A DNA stretch of 64,000 bases from an uncultured Spirochaetota bacterium (GTDB taxonomy: Bacteria; Spirochaetota; Spirochaetia; Treponematales; Rectinemataceae), in assembly GCA_903821875.1 (NCBI GenBank), contig CAIJMU010000127.1, positions 1 to 64,000 on the forward strand, given 5' to 3'. The number at the start of each line of letters is the position of its first letter. The stretch's first letter is position 1. Made by a program: the position numbers and the translations under genes. The notes beneath the pieces are model-generated. The model searched no databases and was not told the origin of the DNA. It saw only the letters and a program-made list of their open reading frames with translations. Positions 26,825 through 35,478 of this stretch are shown here, piece by piece.

Positions 26825-26848
26825 GCCATCGTTGTCGACAACGATGGC
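26825..26848. promoter_or_regulatory. LacI-type operator O1
   Basis: A perfect 24-bp palindrome whose core is CGTTGTCGACAACG. A 14-base core differing at one position occurs in front of the sugar operon at 27441. Central CG and 24-bp symmetry fit a LacI dimer. It lies about 200 bases upstream of the divergent repressor start, so the repressor may also regulate itself. Confidence 0.8.
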
Positions 26849-26961
26849 AATTGTCAAGCGCAGTCAAGAGAAGATGGAACAAGGCAGAATGAAATTGCAG
26901 TTGCGGCCCTGGAAAGACATCGCAACGCTGGATACAAAACTGTCGTCAAGGAGAATCGGCG

Positions 26962-27330
26962 ATGCTGGATGGAATTGGAAGGAAGGTATGGATCTTCCCT
27001 GACGCGGATCTACCGCCTCCGGGTGACTTCCCCTTGAAGGGGCACGAGTCGGTCATCGTTCTCAACATGGGAACGGAAGAAGCACAGGTCGTCATGACTC
27101 TTTACTTTTCGGACAGACCACCCGTCAAGACTCCAAGGCTTGCCGTGGGTCCGGAAAAGGTGCGCTGTTTCAGAATGGACTTAAAGGACGATATAGGGCT
27201 AGTCGTGCCGCTTGAAACGCAATACGCGATAAGGGTCGATTCGAGCGTCCCCGTTGTCGCGCAGTATGGCCGCCTCGATTCGCGCCAGGCCAATCTTGCC
27301 TATTACACGACCTTGGGATACCCGATCTGA
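26962..27330 (+). CDS. sensory-rhodopsin-transducer-like (ASRT family) protein
   Basis: A 122-residue protein that matches the ASRT/DUF1362 fold: HESVIVLNMGTEEAQVVMTL (strand pair), YFSDRPPVKTPRLAVGPEKV, CFRMDLKDDIGLVVPL and the near-C-terminal SSVPVVAQYGRLDSRQANLA. The family was named for the Anabaena sensory rhodopsin transducer, a small beta-sandwich tetramer. Many members occur next to carbohydrate genes without any rhodopsin and are proposed to bind sugars or DNA. Here an AAGGAG ribosome-binding site, a LacI-controlled promoter and a divergent LacI gene tie it to the sugar operon. No rhodopsin gene is in the window. Confidence 0.85.
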   Translation: MLDGIGRKVWIFPDADLPPPGDFPLKGHESVIVLNMGTEEAQVVMTLYFSDRPPVKTPRLAVGPEKVRCFRMDLKDDIGLVVPLETQYAIRVDSSVPVVAQYGRLDSRQANLAYYTTLGYPI

Positions 27331-27406
27331 AGCTGGACATGAGCTTCGAGTGAAACGACGAGGCTGGCCTGTGGTGGTGCACTCTTCACTAAATGCCGGA
27401 TTTATC

Positions 27407-27434
27407 TTGACAAAGCCGGGGACTAAAATATGAT
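27407..27434 (+). promoter_or_regulatory. sigma70 promoter of the sugar operon
   Basis: TTGACA (27407-27412), a 16-base spacer and TATGAT (27429-27434) form a strong promoter. The operator core begins seven bases downstream, over the start point. Confidence 0.75.
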
Positions 27435-27438
27435 AGTA

Positions 27439-27456
27439 AACGTTGCCGACAACGTT
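27439..27456. promoter_or_regulatory. LacI-type operator O2
   Basis: AACGTTGCCGACAACGTT is palindromic except for one central pair. Its 14-base core CGTTGCCGACAACG matches O1 at 13 positions. It overlaps the predicted transcription start of the sugar operon. Confidence 0.78.
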
Positions 27457-27495
27457 GGCAATATATCGACAGGCAGCTGCTAAATGGAGGTGGCT

Positions 27496-28488
27496 ATGAA
27501 ACGGTTCGGAGCGATGATTCTGGCGATGGTGCTTCTATCGTCAATGAGCACGTGGGCGCAGGCCAAGGACAAACAAACTCTCATAGGTGTAAGCATCATG
27601 GAGTTGACAGCCTATACCTGGTATCTTGGAGTCATCGATGGCTGCAAGAAGTGGGCAACAGATCATCCGGCTGCCAATTTCGCGTTCCAATTCGAGGATT
27701 CCCATTCAGATGTCCAAACCATGCTGAACAATGTCGAAAGCCTTCTCGCGGCCGATGCAAAAGGCATCATCCTGTTTCCGGCCGATGCATCCTCGGCGAT
27801 ACCGACAATCAAGCAGAATGTGGCGAAGGGAATCCCCTTCGTCATTGGCGACTACAAGCAACAGCCTTCGAAGCCATCCGATGCGGTATGGGCGACCTTC
27901 GTGGGACATGACATGAAGGCATTGGGCGTGATCTCCGGCAAGATCGCTGTAACCTATCTGAAGACCTTGGGCAAGACCAACCCGGTGTGCCTGTTCGTGT
28001 CGCGGCCGACATCGGGTCAGGTCTCGGCGGACAGGTTCAACGGTTTCAAGGAAACGATCCTGGCCAGTTTCCCCAAGGCGAGGATCATTGAAGAGGGCGA
28101 CTCGGGCGCTGGTAGCCGGGCCTCCTCGCAGGACCTCGTCGAGAACGTCCTTCAGAGAGAAAGCGTGATCGATGTCGTCAGCGGCCATAACGACGCCGAA
28201 GTCGTCGGCGCCTACAACGCAGCCGTCTCGCAGAAGCGCACGGCCATGAAGTTCATTGGCATTGCGGGCGACAAGGATGTCCTTACCTTCATATCCAAGG
28301 GCAATCCGGCATGGATAGGCGAAGTTCTCCAGGATCCTGTCGTCCTGGGCTACCAGGCAACGGATGCCATCTACAGATCACTCGTAAAGGGCGAAAAGCT
28401 TCCTCCGACCTACAATCTGCCTCAACCCGAGGGAATCACTCCTGCCAATATCAAGAATTACAATTGGCAGACATGGTCGTGGCTCTAG
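27496..28488 (+). CDS. sugar ABC transporter periplasmic binding protein
   Basis: A 330-residue member of the RbsB-like Peripla_BP_4 group. A signal peptide ends at AQA (about residue 23). The mature protein has IGVSIMELTAYTWYLGVIDG at the start, a second-lobe hinge with KGIILFPADASSAIPTIKQN, and VIDVVSGHNDAEVVGAYNA. ATG 27496 has GGAGG seven bases upstream; an in-frame ATG 12 bases earlier overlaps that site. The ligand is not readable from sequence. The neighbouring deacetylase and GH20-like genes point to an amino sugar or its oligosaccharide. Confidence 0.92.
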   Translation: MKRFGAMILAMVLLSSMSTWAQAKDKQTLIGVSIMELTAYTWYLGVIDGCKKWATDHPAANFAFQFEDSHSDVQTMLNNVESLLAADAKGIILFPADASSAIPTIKQNVAKGIPFVIGDYKQQPSKPSDAVWATFVGHDMKALGVISGKIAVTYLKTLGKTNPVCLFVSRPTSGQVSADRFNGFKETILASFPKARIIEEGDSGAGSRASSQDLVENVLQRESVIDVVSGHNDAEVVGAYNAAVSQKRTAMKFIGIAGDKDVLTFISKGNPAWIGEVLQDPVVLGYQATDAIYRSLVKGEKLPPTYNLPQPEGITPANIKNYNWQTWSWL

Positions 28489-28513
28489 GCAGGGACAAGT
28501 AGCTGATGATTCT

Positions 28514-28540
28514 GTGGGTGAGGAGCCTATCCTCGCCCAC
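28514..28540 (+). terminator. hairpin between binding-protein and ATPase genes
   Basis: An 11-bp stem (28514-28524 with 28530-28540, one G-U pair) and a 5-base loop follow the binding-protein stop. Such hairpins commonly protect or attenuate the mRNA so that binding protein is made in excess of the membrane components. Confidence 0.6.
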
Positions 28541-28619
28541 ATTTACATTGTACTAATTCATGTATCTATCATTCCGCGGATGGCGGTTCCGGCAATCGGA
28601 ATAGGTGGAGGCGATCAGC

Positions 28620-30155
28620 ATGACCAGCGGTACCCGGGTGGATGGCGGCGTTCGGGGCGAAAATGCGCCTTTGATTCAGCTCAAGAACTGCAGGATGGAA
28701 TTTCCTGGCGTGGTGGCCTTGGACGATGTGAGTTTCACCCTGTTGCCTGGCGAGTGCCATGGACTGGTTGGCGAAAACGGCGCCGGCAAGTCGACTTTGT
28801 CCAAATGCATAATCGGTGAAAACCACATGACTGAAGGCGAACTGTATGTGGAAGGAAAAAAGATACGAATCCATAGCTATTCTGTAAAGGACTCCCAGAG
28901 GCTTGGGATTCAGGCCGTTCACCAGGAATTCCAGCTGATGAACGATATGACGGGCCTCGAGAACATCTTCATCGGCCATTATCAGACCAGGTACGGGATG
29001 ATCAACTGGAGGGCCCTCGGCAGGAAGGCCGCTGAGCTCATGGATTTTCTGCAGTGCGAGGTGAACCTGAATGTTCCCGTAAAATACCTGCGCACGGCCG
29101 AAAAGCAGATCGTGCAGCTCGCAAAGGCAGTGCTGTCCGAATCGAAGGTCCTGATATTGGATGAGCTGACTGCTGTGCTCCAGGAAAAGGACATCCTGAA
29201 CATCTACAGGATCATCGGAATCCTGAAAAAGAGGGGGATGGGCGTCATTTATATTTCCCACCGACTCAACGAGATATTCGAATGTTGCGATTCCTACACC
29301 GTACTCTGCGACGGTCGCCAGATGAACAGTGGGCGCGTCACTGATATCGACAAGCCGAAGCTTATCAAGATGATCATCGGCCGTGAGCTGACGCAGGCAT
29401 TCCCCCCCATCAACGAGGTATTCGGGGACACGATGCTGGAAGTCAGGGGACTCTCGGCGCAGAAGGCATTCAGGGATATATCCTTCAGCGTGCGCTCGGG
29501 CGAGGTCATAGGGCTTGCAGGCTTGTTGGGCGCAGGCAAGACCGAGCTTGTGCATGCCATCTTCGGGAATCACAGGACCGTGGCTGGCACGATCCACATC
29601 AAGGGCAAAGAGACAAGGATAAAGAACCCGCAGCAGGCAAAAAAACTGGGGATAGGGCTGATTCCCGACGAGCGAAGGACCCTGGGGCTGAACATGCTGT
29701 TCGACATCAAGGACAACACGGTTCTTCCATCCATGGAAAAATTCAGGAAATTCAAATTCTTCCAGGATCATGCTGCGGAGGCCAAGGCAGCCTTCGAGAT
29801 AAACGAAAGACTTGAATTGAGCTACTACTCCCTGTGGCAGAACGTCAAGAACCTTTCCGGTGGCAATCAGCAGAAAATCATCATCGCCAAGTGGATGCTC
29901 CGGAATTCGGAGATAATCCTTCTTGACGAGCATACAAGGGGCATCGATGTCGGCGCCAAGTTCGAGATCTACAAGCTGATCAACGAGTTCACAAAACAAG
30001 GCAAGTGCGTGGTTCTCGTGTCTCCGGAGCTAGAGGAGCTGATGGGACTGTGCAACAGGATCTACATCATGTTCGAAGGCTCGATCATGGATGTTGTCGA
30101 AGGGGAGAGAAGGACGCAAGAGGTCATCATCCACAGTCTGCTAGGGGTGAGCTAA
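28620..30155 (+). CDS. sugar ABC transporter ATPase with two NBDs (RbsA/MglA type)
   Basis: A 511-residue protein with two ATPase domains. Domain 1 has Walker [10 protein letters not shown] but a degenerate signature ([16 protein letters not shown] in place of LSxGxQQ) and LDELTAVL in Walker B. Domain 2 has GLLGAGKTE as Walker A, signature [16 protein letters not shown] and [18 protein letters not shown]. The asymmetry matches the RbsA/MglA family, where one site is less active. The start at 28620 is preceded by GGTGGAGG. Confidence 0.92.
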   Translation: MTSGTRVDGGVRGENAPLIQLKNCRMEFPGVVALDDVSFTLLPGECHGLVGENGAGKSTLSKCIIGENHMTEGELYVEGKKIRIHSYSVKDSQRLGIQAVHQEFQLMNDMTGLENIFIGHYQTRYGMINWRALGRKAAELMDFLQCEVNLNVPVKYLRTAEKQIVQLAKAVLSESKVLILDELTAVLQEKDILNIYRIIGILKKRGMGVIYISHRLNEIFECCDSYTVLCDGRQMNSGRVTDIDKPKLIKMIIGRELTQAFPPINEVFGDTMLEVRGLSAQKAFRDISFSVRSGEVIGLAGLLGAGKTELVHAIFGNHRTVAGTIHIKGKETRIKNPQQAKKLGIGLIPDERRTLGLNMLFDIKDNTVLPSMEKFRKFKFFQDHAAEAKAAFEINERLELSYYSLWQNVKNLSGGNQQKIIIAKWMLRNSEIILLDEHTRGIDVGAKFEIYKLINEFTKQGKCVVLVSPELEELMGLCNRIYIMFEGSIMDVVEGERRTQEVIIHSLLGVS

Positions 30156-30156
30156 C

Positions 30157-31173
30157 ATGAGTGATATTGACAGAAAGACGAAACGCTCCGGCGGAGTTTG
30201 GAAGGTCTTTCTCAGGGATTGGATAATACTGATACTGCTTCTAGTCCTGGTTCTGCTGTGCAGCGTGTTCCTGGAAAAATTCAGGACCACCAACAACATC
30301 ATGAACATCCTTCGCCAGGCATCCTTTACGGCTATCATCGCCATGGGCGAATTCTTCGCGATATTGACCGGACAGATGGACATGTCCGTATCTTCGGTCA
30401 TCGGGATGGTATCCATCTTCTTCGCGGGCTTTGTGGTCAAGCTCGGACTGCCGGTCTGGGTGGCCATCGTCCTGGTGCTGGCAATGGCTGTGGTGATCGG
30501 CCTGATCAACGGACTACTTGTTGTTTACGGCAAGATGCCGTCCTTCATAGCGACCCTGGTCGTGATGAATGTAGTGAGAGGTGTCAATTACCTGTATTCC
30601 AGGGGGCTTCCCATATCCGGCCTGCCCGAAGGCTTCAATTTCCTGGGCTCCGGCTATGTCGGCATCGTACCGTTCCCTGTCATCCTGATGTTTTTCGTCG
30701 CGCTCGTCCTCTATGTCGTCACGGCGCACACTTCACCCGGACGGAGTTTCTATGCCGTAGGCGGCAACCTTGAGGCGAGCAAGCTTTCAGGCATAAACGT
30801 GAACTACATAGGCGTTCTTGCCTTCGTGTTCAGCGCGGTCCTTACGGGGGTCGGCGCACTGGGTCTGACCGCGAAAACGCTCGCGGGAAATGTAACCCTG
30901 GGCGATGATCTGCTGTTCGACGTCATGACCATTGTCGTGTTAGGTGGGACGTCGCTGATGGGAGGACGCGGGCGGATCTTCGGCGTCGTCATCGGCGCAC
31001 TGTTCCTGCAGGTGATCGGCAACGCGATGGTGCTTCTCAGCATCAACACATACTGGCAGTGGGTGGTCAAAGGCGCAATCCTGATCATCGTAGTTCTTAT
31101 CGATTCAAATACCAAGAGAGATGTGATTACGGCAAAGGGCAAGACCCCACACAAGCACCCTGAGGAGGGATGA
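30157..31173 (+). CDS. sugar ABC transporter permease (RbsC type)
   Basis: A 338-residue inner-membrane protein with about ten hydrophobic segments. Family signatures are [20 protein letters not shown] in the second and third helices and [20 protein letters not shown] in the cytoplasmic coupling region. [20 protein letters not shown] precedes the last helices. It starts one base after the ATPase stop. With the binding protein and ATPase it completes an import system of the ribose/galactose type. Confidence 0.93.
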   Translation: MSDIDRKTKRSGGVWKVFLRDWIILILLLVLVLLCSVFLEKFRTTNNIMNILRQASFTAIIAMGEFFAILTGQMDMSVSSVIGMVSIFFAGFVVKLGLPVWVAIVLVLAMAVVIGLINGLLVVYGKMPSFIATLVVMNVVRGVNYLYSRGLPISGLPEGFNFLGSGYVGIVPFPVILMFFVALVLYVVTAHTSPGRSFYAVGGNLEASKLSGINVNYIGVLAFVFSAVLTGVGALGLTAKTLAGNVTLGDDLLFDVMTIVVLGGTSLMGGRGRIFGVVIGALFLQVIGNAMVLLSINTYWQWVVKGAILIIVVLIDSNTKRDVITAKGKTPHKHPEEG

Positions 31174-31175
31174 CC

Positions 31176-32348
31176 ATGCACGGAGACATTCGCATACCAG
31201 ACAGCGAGTACAAAGAGCGGGTCCGCCGCGCGGCGGAAATCCTGGTCCGCGAGCGGCTCGACGCCCTGATTGTGAACGGTAGCGAGGCCGATTACGCAAA
31301 CACAAGGTACTTCTCGGGATTCTGGCCCCTGTTCGAGCGCTGCGGCGTGGCGATCAGCGCGGCCGGGGCGGCAGCCCTGATGGTTGGCCCCGAGAGCAGG
31401 GCTTTCGGCGGAGACCGGAACAAGCTCGACAAGCTTTACGTGCTCAAGGACTATCGCGAGAGCGCCGACCCCGCTTATCCGGAGCTCAAGGTGGATAGCT
31501 TCAGCGACGTGCTCAAGGGCCTTGGCGTTACTGGAGCCAAGCTCCGGATCGGCGTCGCGAGCTACCTTGACACCTCCGTCGTGATCATGGAAGGGATCAA
31601 AACCGCTTTCCCCGCCGCCGAAATTGTGAGGGCAGACCAGATCATGGTCGAGCTGAGGCAGATCAAGTCAGAGAGCGAGATTGCCTGTCTGAAGGAAGGC
31701 TATCGCCTCGCGGAGCTCGCAAGCCAGCAAGTCATCAAGGAGATCAGGCCCGGCATGACCGAGCTGCAGATGGTCGGCGTCGCCCAGCGGGTTATCTACG
31801 AGAACGGTGCCGAGTACGAGGGCCTCCCCATGTACGTGTTCTCCGAGGCTTCGACGAGGCACGCGATATCCCGCTCCTCCTACCGCAAGTTCGAGAAGGA
31901 CGACATTGTCCAGCTCAACCTCTCGGCCAAGATCGACGGCTACTCGGCCTCGATAGGCTATCCCCTGGTTCTCGGCAAGCTCACGGGCAAGCGCCGCGAG
32001 ATCGTCCTCTTCTGCCTCGAAGCGCACAACTGGACGGAGCGGCAACTCAAGGCTGGCGTCATCGCTGCCGACGTCGCAAAGGAATTCTACAAATTCTACC
32101 TGGACAAGGGCTACAAGGACAACTTCGTCTACGGTCCCCTCCACGGTACTGGCCTCATCGAGGTCGAGGCGCCCTGGGCCGAGACTATCTCGAACTATCC
32201 CTTCAAGCCGAACATGACCTTCCAGATAGATACCTTTATCGCAACTGACAGTTTCGGCGTGCGCTGGGAGAAAGGTATCGCGATCAAAGAGAGCGGCGTA
32301 GAAGTCCTGTCAGCGCCCATCGGCAAGCTCTACGAGCTGGAATTCTAG
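31176..32348 (+). CDS. M24 (creatinase/aminopeptidase P-like) protein with altered metal site
   Basis: A 390-residue pita-bread-fold protein with an N-terminal creatinase-like domain (about 1-150) and an M24 domain. Typical M24 enzymes bind two metals through Asp, Asp, His, Glu, Glu. Here the first Asp is Asn (IVQLNLSAKIDGY), the second region reads SASIGYP, the His is kept (GPLHGTGL), the next position is Asp (FQIDTFIA) and the last Glu is kept (VRWEKGIAI). Metal-dependent peptidase activity is therefore doubtful. A creatinase-like, metal-free hydrolase or a binding role fits better. The start at 31176 is preferred (AGGAGG seven bases upstream); ATG 31170 overlaps the permease stop. Confidence 0.8.
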   Translation: MHGDIRIPDSEYKERVRRAAEILVRERLDALIVNGSEADYANTRYFSGFWPLFERCGVAISAAGAAALMVGPESRAFGGDRNKLDKLYVLKDYRESADPAYPELKVDSFSDVLKGLGVTGAKLRIGVASYLDTSVVIMEGIKTAFPAAEIVRADQIMVELRQIKSESEIACLKEGYRLAELASQQVIKEIRPGMTELQMVGVAQRVIYENGAEYEGLPMYVFSEASTRHAISRSSYRKFEKDDIVQLNLSAKIDGYSASIGYPLVLGKLTGKRREIVLFCLEAHNWTERQLKAGVIAADVAKEFYKFYLDKGYKDNFVYGPLHGTGLIEVEAPWAETISNYPFKPNMTFQIDTFIATDSFGVRWEKGIAIKESGVEVLSAPIGKLYELEF

Positions 32349-32378
32349 CAGGAATCGGAAAGGAGGGAGGAAGCGGCC

Positions 32379-33266
32379 ATGAGACCTATTTATGTCCTTC
32401 TCGGCGTCGATATGGAGACTGACGTAGGCAGTTTTACTCCTTTCTACGAGGGGCTGAAGCATGGAACGCCACTCCTCCTCGATCTTTTCGGGAAAAAGGG
32501 AGTGAGCGGCACCTTCTTTTTCACCGGTGACAGCGCAAAGGAAAACCCGGAGGTAGCGCGGATGGTGGCGGCGAGTGGCAACGAAGTCGGATGCCATTCG
32601 CTATTCCACGAAACCATCGGGGACGAGTTGTTCCCGATACCCGGCGTGAAGGCCTTGCTCCCCCACGAAGTCAAGCCCAGGCTGGCCCTGTGCAAGGAGT
32701 GGGTTGAAAAGGCTGCAGGCGTCGAGACAAGTTCTTTCCGTTGCCCAAGGCTTTGGGGCTCTACGACAGTCGTCAACGCCCTCGAGGAACTGGGGTTCAC
32801 CTGCGACGTGACATATCCGATGTACTTCTACCGCAAACAGTTCGCACCCTACCATCCCGACCGCAAGGACTGGACGCAAAAGGGAGACAGCACCCTGCTT
32901 GAAATCCCGAACTTCGCTGACATGACGATGGAAAGCAAGGATCCAGGCCTTGAACGCGACCGCGATCAGTGGCCGCTGTTCAGGACAGAGGGTGCTGGTC
33001 AGCTCCTCAAGAAGGCAAAGGGGTTTATCCAGTTTTGCGATGACAGGGGCATTCCTCCAGTACTCGCGTTCTACATCCATCCCTGGGAGTTCTGGCCAAT
33101 GGAGACAAGCTACCACTTCGGCGAAGCTACGGTCATCCCCGACGAGTTCATAACCCGGAACTGCGGCGAGGTGGCGCTTCGCGAACTCGGCAATGTGATC
33201 GACGGACTCAAGGAAATGGGAGCAACTTTCCAGACGGCGCGGGAGCTGACCGGAGTCTTTGCATGA
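32379..33266 (+). CDS. polysaccharide deacetylase (NodB domain)
   Basis: A 295-residue protein without signal peptide, so cytoplasmic. It has the NodB metal motif: the catalytic Asp in GVDMETDVGSF, then GTFFFTGDSA, and the His pair in EVGCHSLFHETIG. RCPRLWGS provides the third conserved block, and a late FYIHPWEFWP holds the general-base/acid His region. The family removes N-acetyl groups from chitin, peptidoglycan and related sugars. A cytoplasmic location in a sugar operon suggests deacetylation of an imported N-acetylated oligosaccharide. A strong AGGAGGGAGG site precedes the start. Confidence 0.88.
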   Translation: MRPIYVLLGVDMETDVGSFTPFYEGLKHGTPLLLDLFGKKGVSGTFFFTGDSAKENPEVARMVAASGNEVGCHSLFHETIGDELFPIPGVKALLPHEVKPRLALCKEWVEKAAGVETSSFRCPRLWGSTTVVNALEELGFTCDVTYPMYFYRKQFAPYHPDRKDWTQKGDSTLLEIPNFADMTMESKDPGLERDRDQWPLFRTEGAGQLLKKAKGFIQFCDDRGIPPVLAFYIHPWEFWPMETSYHFGEATVIPDEFITRNCGEVALRELGNVIDGLKEMGATFQTARELTGVFA

Positions 33267-33327
33267 AGGATACGCGTCAGGATTGCGACATGACTGGTTA
33301 TTGTTGGCCTGAAAGCGAGGAACGACC

Positions 33328-35433
33328 ATGCTGAAGTTGTTGCCCGAACCAAAAAGAGTGAAAGAAGGCACGGGATGCACAAAACTCTTTTCGGGTATAT
33401 CCTTTGCATTCGAGGGGCCCTCTGATCGCCAGCAAGAAGATTTCCTTGAAATAGTGCGGATGAGGTTCTGGAACCGCAGAGACCTGCGGATATCCGCGGA
33501 AGAAGCGCGGGATGACAATATCAATGCCACCTTTATCCAGGGGCTTGCAGGTATCGACACAGACAACAGCGACCTGTTCCTGAAGCAGGGCTACCAGCTG
33601 ATAATCGGGGCTGACAGGATCGTCGCAAGATACGGAGAAAAAGCAGGGTTCATCAATGCGGTCACTACGGTAAAGCAGCTGCTTATCAGGAAGGAGGGTG
33701 GATTTTCCCTCCCGCTCTGTGAAATCACCGATTGGCCTTCGGTGGAACACCGTGCCGTTGCGCCTACCTTCTCGTGGTACGCAGGATACGGCAGGCTCGG
33801 CTTCGACATGCAGCTGTGGGGCTACGATGAGTGGCTGGAGTACATGAACGTCTGTATTGACAACAAGATAAACCAGATGAACATGGTCATGTACGGGTAC
33901 TGGCCCTTCGAGCTCGAGAGATACCCTGAAACCGTATTCCGGGATGTGCCGGTGCAGATCTGGAACAAGGAAAACCAGAGATGGCTGAAGCTGCGCTACT
34001 CCCACCCGAACATCGAGGATGATTTCCTCGCCGACTTGATCGCCATGGCGCACACTCTGGATTTCAGGATCTTCGCCTACGTCGGACTCAATTCCTACAA
34101 CGGCGCGTACAGCATCAAGCATCCGGAAAAACGCATGATGACGCCCGCCGGATCGGGGTTCATGAACGATTTCGACTCATTGTGCCTGAGCGACGAGGGA
34201 AACATCGAGTACATCCTTGCGAGCATGGCAAGGTTGGCTGAAATCGGCTTCGATGGCTTCACCCTCGAGGAGAGCGAGGAAGGGTTCTGGTTCTGCGAAT
34301 GCGAGCGCTGCAAGGCGCGCTGGGGCAGCCTCTCAAGCTCCCCGGTGGAAGCCAAGCACAAGGCCAACCTGTGGCTTCTGAACCAGATCTACAATGAGAT
34401 TCGAAGGGTGAATTCCAGCGCGGTGATAGGCATCCGTGCCTACAGGCAGCCGCCCCTCGAGAAGGATCCCGCATTCCTTGATGAATGCGTGGAAAGCATG
34501 CCCAAGGACATTGTCCTGTTCTGGGCGCCTGCCCTCTACGTTCCACCTACGGAGTTCAGGAAATGGATCGCCGCCTTCGGGAAAGAACGCATTTGGGGCA
34601 GGGACACGGAGGCTAACGCCATCACCTCGACGATGGGCCGACTGTTCAGGATCTTCGAGTCCAACATGATCCGCTATGAGGACGAGCCCAACGTGCAGGT
34701 CATCGAGCGCGACATTGAGCAGCACATCACGAGCGCGGAGGAGGGTGTCGCCGGGGTGAATGGCTTCATGTTCGAATGGTACGGATTGTTCATGTTCCAA
34801 TGGGCGCACGCCAACTATGGCTGGGGATCCCAAATGGACAAGAACGCATTCTTCGACATGGCCTGCGAAATCGCCTTCGGCAAGGAACTCGGGGAAAGGG
34901 TTCTCGTCGTCCTCCAGAACATACTCACCATCCACGAGAGCCAGATGCCTCTCTACACAACGCCATTCCCATTCCAGAAGAACAGGATCACGAAAGCGGA
35001 TATTCCGATGATCATGCAGGCGCGCCTGCGCCATCCCGGCCTCCTGGAGGAGATCCACCGCATCCAGCAGGAAATCGGAAAGGACTCACAGCTCGTCCAC
35101 TACATCCCGCATTTCGCCAGGATCGAGAACGCCCAGCGGAGAAACGCGGTGATCTACGAAATGGTCCTCGCCTCGCTGGAATATGAGGACGCCATCTCGC
35201 CGGAAGACAAGGCGCGGTGGCTTGACGAGATCCTTAGCCTCAACGAGAAGGACTTCGACCTCGTTAAAGACATTTTTTTCGACATCAATCCAGTGAGCGA
35301 GACCGGTGTCAAAAGCTGCATGTACCCCTATCACGAGATCAAACGCATTATTCACAATATCAGGCACCCGGAGAGCCCCGATAATGGCGTCATATGTTCC
35401 GGCATAGAGGCCCTTGGGTGGCTGTGGCTATGA
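33328..35433 (+). CDS. GH20-like glycoside hydrolase, divergent
   Basis: A 701-residue cytoplasmic protein. The N-terminal ~125 residues resemble the GH20b domain of beta-hexosaminidases (PEPKRVKEGTGCTKLF, GYQLIIGADRIVARYGEKAG, then FINAVTTVKQLL). A TIM-barrel-like middle follows, with ITDWPSVEHRAVAPTFSWYA, IDNKINQMNMVMYGYW and, at about residues 310-330, GFDGFTLEESEEGFWFCECE. That Glu pair is the likely catalytic site, in place of the usual Asp-Glu. A C-terminal helical domain of ~250 residues has no recognised relative. It may belong to a distinct family near GH20/DUF4838. No signal peptide, so it acts on imported sugar. Confidence 0.72.
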   Translation: MLKLLPEPKRVKEGTGCTKLFSGISFAFEGPSDRQQEDFLEIVRMRFWNRRDLRISAEEARDDNINATFIQGLAGIDTDNSDLFLKQGYQLIIGADRIVARYGEKAGFINAVTTVKQLLIRKEGGFSLPLCEITDWPSVEHRAVAPTFSWYAGYGRLGFDMQLWGYDEWLEYMNVCIDNKINQMNMVMYGYWPFELERYPETVFRDVPVQIWNKENQRWLKLRYSHPNIEDDFLADLIAMAHTLDFRIFAYVGLNSYNGAYSIKHPEKRMMTPAGSGFMNDFDSLCLSDEGNIEYILASMARLAEIGFDGFTLEESEEGFWFCECERCKARWGSLSSSPVEAKHKANLWLLNQIYNEIRRVNSSAVIGIRAYRQPPLEKDPAFLDECVESMPKDIVLFWAPALYVPPTEFRKWIAAFGKERIWGRDTEANAITSTMGRLFRIFESNMIRYEDEPNVQVIERDIEQHITSAEEGVAGVNGFMFEWYGLFMFQWAHANYGWGSQMDKNAFFDMACEIAFGKELGERVLVVLQNILTIHESQMPLYTTPFPFQKNRITKADIPMIMQARLRHPGLLEEIHRIQQEIGKDSQLVHYIPHFARIENAQRRNAVIYEMVLASLEYEDAISPEDKARWLDEILSLNEKDFDLVKDIFFDINPVSETGVKSCMYPYHEIKRIIHNIRHPESPDNGVICSGIEALGWLWL

Positions 35434-35478
35434 GGGAAGCAGATAACTAGTATCGTCAGCGCTGAGCGAGGTAGCACA

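Noticed and set aside
26962-27330. Light-sensing system suggested by the ASRT homologue
   Set aside because: No rhodopsin gene or retinal pathway gene is in the window, and the gene is under a LacI-type operator in a sugar regulon. A carbohydrate link is simpler.
28569-29999. 476-codon minus-strand frame opposite the sugar ATPase
   Set aside because: Antisense shadow; the plus-strand frame has complete RbsA-type motifs and fits the operon.
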